DNA from: an uncultured bacterium
GTDB lineage: Bacteria > Actinomycetota > Coriobacteriia > Coriobacteriales > Atopobiaceae
Assembly: GCA_905214175.1 (NCBI GenBank)
Contig: CAJMLD010000001.1
Span: 1-34,692, forward strand
DNA: 34,692 bases
Reading direction: 5' to 3'
In this document: positions 32,137 to 34,692 of the stretch, in pieces
How the letters are laid out: every line of letters starts with the position of its first letter
How positions within the stretch are numbered: position 1 is the first letter of the stretch
The notes under the pieces: model-generated
Told to the model about the DNA's origin: nothing
Seen by the model: the letters and a program-made list of their open reading frames with translations, nothing else
Database searches by the model: none
Position numbers and translations under genes: made by a program

Positions 32137-32191
32137 CCGCGCGTATCCATCATGCGCGGCATAAGAGCCCGGACCCCATAAGGGGCCGGGC
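32137..32191 (-). promoter_or_regulatory. Two hairpins between rplW and rplB, possible attenuator
   Basis: GCCCGG-A-CCCC-ATAA-GGGG-CCGGGC (32167-32191) is a 10-bp stem with one bulged base, followed on the minus strand by TCTTATG. A second stem, CCGCGC/GCGCGG (32137-32142 / 32154-32159), comes next. The short T content makes it a weak terminator, more likely an attenuator or processing site. Confidence 0.5.
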
Positions 32192-32198
32192 AGAGTTG

Positions 32199-32504
32199 CT
32201 ACTCGGCGTCGGCCTGCTGCTGGGTAGCGAAGATCTCGATCTGCTCACCGGGGGCGAGCGTCACGATGGCCTTCTTCCAGCTGCGGGTCATACCAACCTG
32301 GTAGCGAACGCGCTTGGCCTTGCCGCGCACGTTGATGGTGTTGACCTTGACCACGTGGACGTTGAAGAGCTTCTCAACGGCCTCGGCAATCTCCTCCTTG
32401 GGAGCCTTCTTGGCAACCTCGAAGGTGTACTTGCCCTGCTCCATGAGGTCGTAAGAACGCTCGGAGACCACGGGGCGGATGATGACGTCGTAGACGGACT
32501 GCAT
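32199..32504 (-). CDS. rplW: Large-subunit ribosomal protein L23
   Basis: L23 (101 aa) is the tunnel-exit docking site for trigger factor and SRP. VIIRPVVSERSYDLMEQGKYTFEVAKKAPKEEIAEAVEKLFNVHVVKVNT and GKAKRVRYQVGMTRSWKKAIVTL are diagnostic. Its ATG overlaps the rplD stop by one base (TAATG), so it is translationally coupled to L4. Confidence 0.98.
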   Translation of the reverse strand: MQSVYDVIIRPVVSERSYDLMEQGKYTFEVAKKAPKEEIAEAVEKLFNVHVVKVNTINVRGKAKRVRYQVGMTRSWKKAIVTLAPGEQIEIFATQQQADAE

Positions 32505-33130
32505 TATGCAAGCACCTCCTCGAGCTGCTTCGCGATGTCGGTGGTCATGACGAGAGCACCGTTGTCGATGAGGTTGCGGGCGTTGGCCTCGGAGACGGCA
32601 ATGCAGTTGACCTTCTCCAGGTTGCGGAAGGAGAGGTAGCTGTTGACGTCGTCGTCGGGGATGACCACGGTGACGCGCTTGCCCGAGACGCCGAGGGCAT
32701 CGAGAACGGCCTTGGCCTGCTTGGTCGAGGGCTTCTCGAAGGAGAGGGCATCAACGAGGACGAGCTCGGAATCGGCAACCTTGCCGGAAAGCACGGACCT
32801 CATAGCGAGCTTGACCATCTTCTTGTTGATGCGCTTGGAGTGATCGCGCGGGGTGGGGCCAAAGACAACGCCGCCGCCGGTCCACTGGGCAGCACGGATG
32901 GAGCCCTGGCGGGCACGAGCGGTGCCCTTCTGGCGCCAAGGCTTGCGGCCGCCGCCGGAGACCTCGTGACGGTTCTTGGTGGAGTGGGTGCCCTGACGCA
33001 GGCAGGCGTCCTGGCAGACCACGACCTGATGGATGACCGGGATGTTCGGCTCGATGCCGAAGACGTCGTCGGAGAGGTCGGCCTGGCCGGCCGCCTGCCC
33101 CTCGACGTTCTTGATGTCGTACTTGGACAT
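32504..33130 (-). CDS. rplD: Large-subunit ribosomal protein L4
   Basis: L4 (208 aa) lines the tunnel and, in E. coli, represses the S10 operon. Diagnostic blocks are RQGTHSTKNRHEVSGGGRKPWRQKGTARARQGS and GGGVVFGPTPRDHSKRINKKMVKLAMRSVLS. The ATG at 33130 has AAGGAGG upstream. rplC ends 45 bases before and rplW overlaps the end. Confidence 0.98.
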   Translation of the reverse strand: MSKYDIKNVEGQAAGQADLSDDVFGIEPNIPVIHQVVVCQDACLRQGTHSTKNRHEVSGGGRKPWRQKGTARARQGSIRAAQWTGGGVVFGPTPRDHSKRINKKMVKLAMRSVLSGKVADSELVLVDALSFEKPSTKQAKAVLDALGVSGKRVTVVIPDDDVNSYLSFRNLEKVNCIAVSEANARNLIDNGALVMTTDIAKQLEEVLA

Positions 33131-33175
33131 GAGTCCTCCTTGTTAGCCTAAGTGTGTGCCTACTCGCGTGGGCCC

Positions 33176-33796
33176 CTAGGCCATGCGGACCTGGACCAGG
33201 GCGTTCTTGCCACCGGGCACGGCGCCCTTGATGAGCATGAGGTTCTGCTCGGCATCGACGCGGACGAGCTTGAGGTTCTTGACGGTAACGCGCTCGTCGC
33301 CCATGTGGCCGTACATGTGCAGGCCCTTGCGGACGCGGGCGGGGTAGGCGCACTGGCCAATGGAGCCAGGCTTACGCTGGTTGCGGCAGCCGTGGGTCAT
33401 GGGGCCGCGGGAGAAGTTCCAGCGCTTAACGGTGCCCTGGAAGCCCTTGCCCTTGGAGGTACCAATGACGTCGACGGACTTGACGTCGGCAAAATCAGCG
33501 ACGGTCACAACGTCGCCGGTGTGGTGCTCCTCGCCGTTCTCGACGCGAACCTCGCGCAGGTAGCGCATGGGCTCAACGCCGTGGGCGGCAAAGTGACCAG
33601 CCATGGGCTTGTTGACGTGCTTGGACTTGATGTCTCCGAAGCCGATCTGGACGGCGTCATAGCCGTCAGTCGCCTTCGTCTTCACCTGCGAGACGGTGCA
33701 GGGGCCAGCCTGGATGACGGTGACGGGGACAACGTTGTCGTCCTCATCCCACACCTGCGTCATTCCGAGCTTGCGGCCAAGGATCGTGCTGACCAT
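33176..33796 (-). CDS. rplC: Large-subunit ribosomal protein L3
   Basis: L3 (206 aa) is an early 50S assembly protein near the peptidyl transferase centre. ILGRKLGMTQVWDEDDNVVPVTVIQAGPC and GTSKGKGFQGTVKRWNFSRGPMTHG are clear family blocks. The ATG at 33796 has AAGGA six bases upstream, and an ATG two codons earlier abuts that site directly. It is the first ribosomal gene of the cluster here. rpsJ, usually just upstream, is absent; a promoter lies at 33923-33951 instead. Confidence 0.97.
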   Translation of the reverse strand: MVSTILGRKLGMTQVWDEDDNVVPVTVIQAGPCTVSQVKTKATDGYDAVQIGFGDIKSKHVNKPMAGHFAAHGVEPMRYLREVRVENGEEHHTGDVVTVADFADVKSVDVIGTSKGKGFQGTVKRWNFSRGPMTHGCRNQRKPGSIGQCAYPARVRKGLHMYGHMGDERVTVKNLKLVRVDAEQNLMLIKGAVPGGKNALVQVRMA

Positions 33797-33831
33797 GCTC
33801 ATTCCTTACCCTCGGTGGTCATGGGACGATT

Positions 33832-33848
33832 GGGCAGCTCCTCTGCCC
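33832..33848 (-). promoter_or_regulatory. Hairpin in the rplC leader
   Basis: GGGCAG pairs with CTGCCC around five bases in the roughly 120-base leader between the proposed promoter and rplC. Leaders of this kind can carry r-protein autoregulation, but I see no match to the known E. coli L4 target. Confidence 0.35.
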
Positions 33849-33922
33849 TCCCCAGCGGACCACGTCCTGTAGAAGCGGCACTTGGAGGCGAGACACAACT
33901 CTCCCCTTCGTGCAGCCTGTCT

Positions 33923-33951
33923 AGTTTACACGCAGGACCGGGTATTCACAA
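33923..33951 (-). promoter_or_regulatory. Probable promoter of the rplC operon
   Basis: On the minus strand TTGTGA (33951-33946) and TAAACT (33928-33923) are exactly 17 bases apart, each 4/6 to the sigma-70 type consensus. It lies 127 bases upstream of rplC in an AT-richer patch, the best promoter match near this operon start. Confidence 0.5.
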
Positions 33952-33972
33952 TGTCTTCGCAGATTTTTTTGG

Positions 33973-33987
33973 CCCCAGGAGCTGGGG
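33973..33987. repeat. Short hairpin next to a T7 run
   Basis: CCCCAG-GAG-CTGGGG lies between a run of seven T (33964-33970) and GTTT. On the minus strand, the direction of both neighbouring genes, the run becomes A, so it is not a good terminator for the upstream zinc-ribbon gene. Confidence 0.35.
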
Positions 33988-34042
33988 TTTCACATTCCGC
34001 GCCATCGGGCGTATCCATGGGCGAGCGCTGGGATTTCTCGTC

Positions 34043-34666
34043 TTACAACTGACGGGGAACGCCTCCGTTGGCAGGGATAAACGAGCCCATGACACCCTGG
34101 TGTTCGCGCTTCTCGTGAACAATGTCGCGGGCGAGAAGAACGATCGAAAACACACCCATAACAATGCCGAGAATCAGCAAGCAGAAGCCCGCGCCCAAGG
34201 TGACATAGTACGCCGTGGACGTAGAGCCAAGCAGCATAAGGCCCACCGTGCAGATCTCGAAGAGCGCAAATGCCGTGGTAATCGAGGAAAGAACGAGCGA
34301 TGCCGTACGGCGCCGCAGCATAGGCAGGACGGCGGTGACAATGGCGAGCAGGACGAGAACCGCGCCGTCGGGGGCGTCCGTCAGGGCTACGGAGTAGTCG
34401 TAGCTCATTCCAGAGACAACGAGAAACGGCAGGAACGCGGCGATGCCCATGAGGAGTGCCGCCGTAAGCGTGACAAGCTCGGCAGGGGTCACTGCCTTGT
34501 TGGCCTGTAGGCGCATCGAGGACATAGCGTCTCCCTGCGGCGTCTGTCCCGCATGAGTCGAATTTGTGGCAACGGCGTCTCTGGCAGACACCGAGAGGTC
34601 AAAGCCGCAGTTGGGGCAGAACTTCTCGGTACCGGCAAGCTTCTTTCCACACTGAGGACAGAACAT
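34043..34666 (-). CDS. Membrane protein with N-terminal zinc ribbon, function unknown
   Basis: The 207-residue protein starts with a zinc ribbon (Cys3, Cys6, Cys17, Cys20: CPQCG and CPNCG), followed by a polar linker (22-62) and four hydrophobic segments at about 64-84, 101-117, 121-147 and 155-179. I do not recognise a named family. Such zinc-ribbon membrane proteins are frequent and mostly uncharacterised. The ATG at 34666 has AGGGGG four bases upstream; the frame extends to 34690 but puts the ribosome site inside. It occupies the place upstream of rplC where rpsJ is expected. Confidence 0.85.
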   Translation of the reverse strand: MFCPQCGKKLAGTEKFCPNCGFDLSVSARDAVATNSTHAGQTPQGDAMSSMRLQANKAVTPAELVTLTAALLMGIAAFLPFLVVSGMSYDYSVALTDAPDGAVLVLLAIVTAVLPMLRRRTASLVLSSITTAFALFEICTVGLMLLGSTSTAYYVTLGAGFCLLILGIVMGVFSIVLLARDIVHEKREHQGVMGSFIPANGGVPRQL

Positions 34667-34692
34667 GCAACCCCCTAGCCTCACAGTCAACA

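Overview
The window is a chromosomal segment of a GC-rich, probably anaerobic bacterium, most likely an actinobacterium of the class Coriobacteriia (Olsenella/Atopobium-like). This placement is inferred from base composition, the actinobacterial r-protein gene order running rpoA-rplQ-truA, zinc-binding forms of S14 and L36, and an NfnAB-type electron-bifurcating transhydrogenase. No 16S rRNA or other marker is present to confirm it.

Left third (1-8447). The 3' part of glmU is followed closely by a cytoplasmic alpha-amylase and a type I asparaginase. A convergent MFS exporter comes next, then pth and the overlapping pair nfnA-nfnB, which ends at a very strong terminator (8478-8518).

Middle (8448-16195). 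A roughly 700-base non-coding stretch holds two sets of inverted repeats around an AT-rich core. Next to it is a decayed toxin locus: an internally deleted barnase-like ribonuclease gene (9180-9349) followed by an open barstar-like inhibitor gene (9358-9636). Three family 2 glycosyltransferases, an LCP-like membrane protein, a putative 10-TM metal exporter with a histidine-rich loop, and truA follow. They suggest cell-surface polysaccharide work and metal export.

Right half (16252-34666). All genes are on the minus strand and form the S10-spc-alpha ribosomal protein cluster: rplC, rplD, rplW, rplB, rpsS, rplV, rpsC, rplP, rpmC, rpsQ, rplN, rplX, then rplE, rpsN, rpsH, rplF, rplR, rpsE, rpmD, rplO, secY, adk, map, infA, rpmJ, rpsM, rpsK, rpsD, rpoA, rplQ. 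Two features are unusual. The cluster is split between rplX and rplE by a 2-hydroxyacid dehydrogenase and a zinc-ribbon membrane protein. rpsJ is not next to rplC; a second zinc-ribbon membrane protein gene lies there instead. Several hairpins (after rplW, rplX, secY, map and rplQ) suggest the cluster is divided into separately tuned transcripts.

I see no tRNA, rRNA, CRISPR array, insertion sequence or prophage. I also see no clear new multi-gene system. The best leads are the mirrored repeat locus beside the ribonuclease/inhibitor remnant and the interruption of the ribosomal operon.
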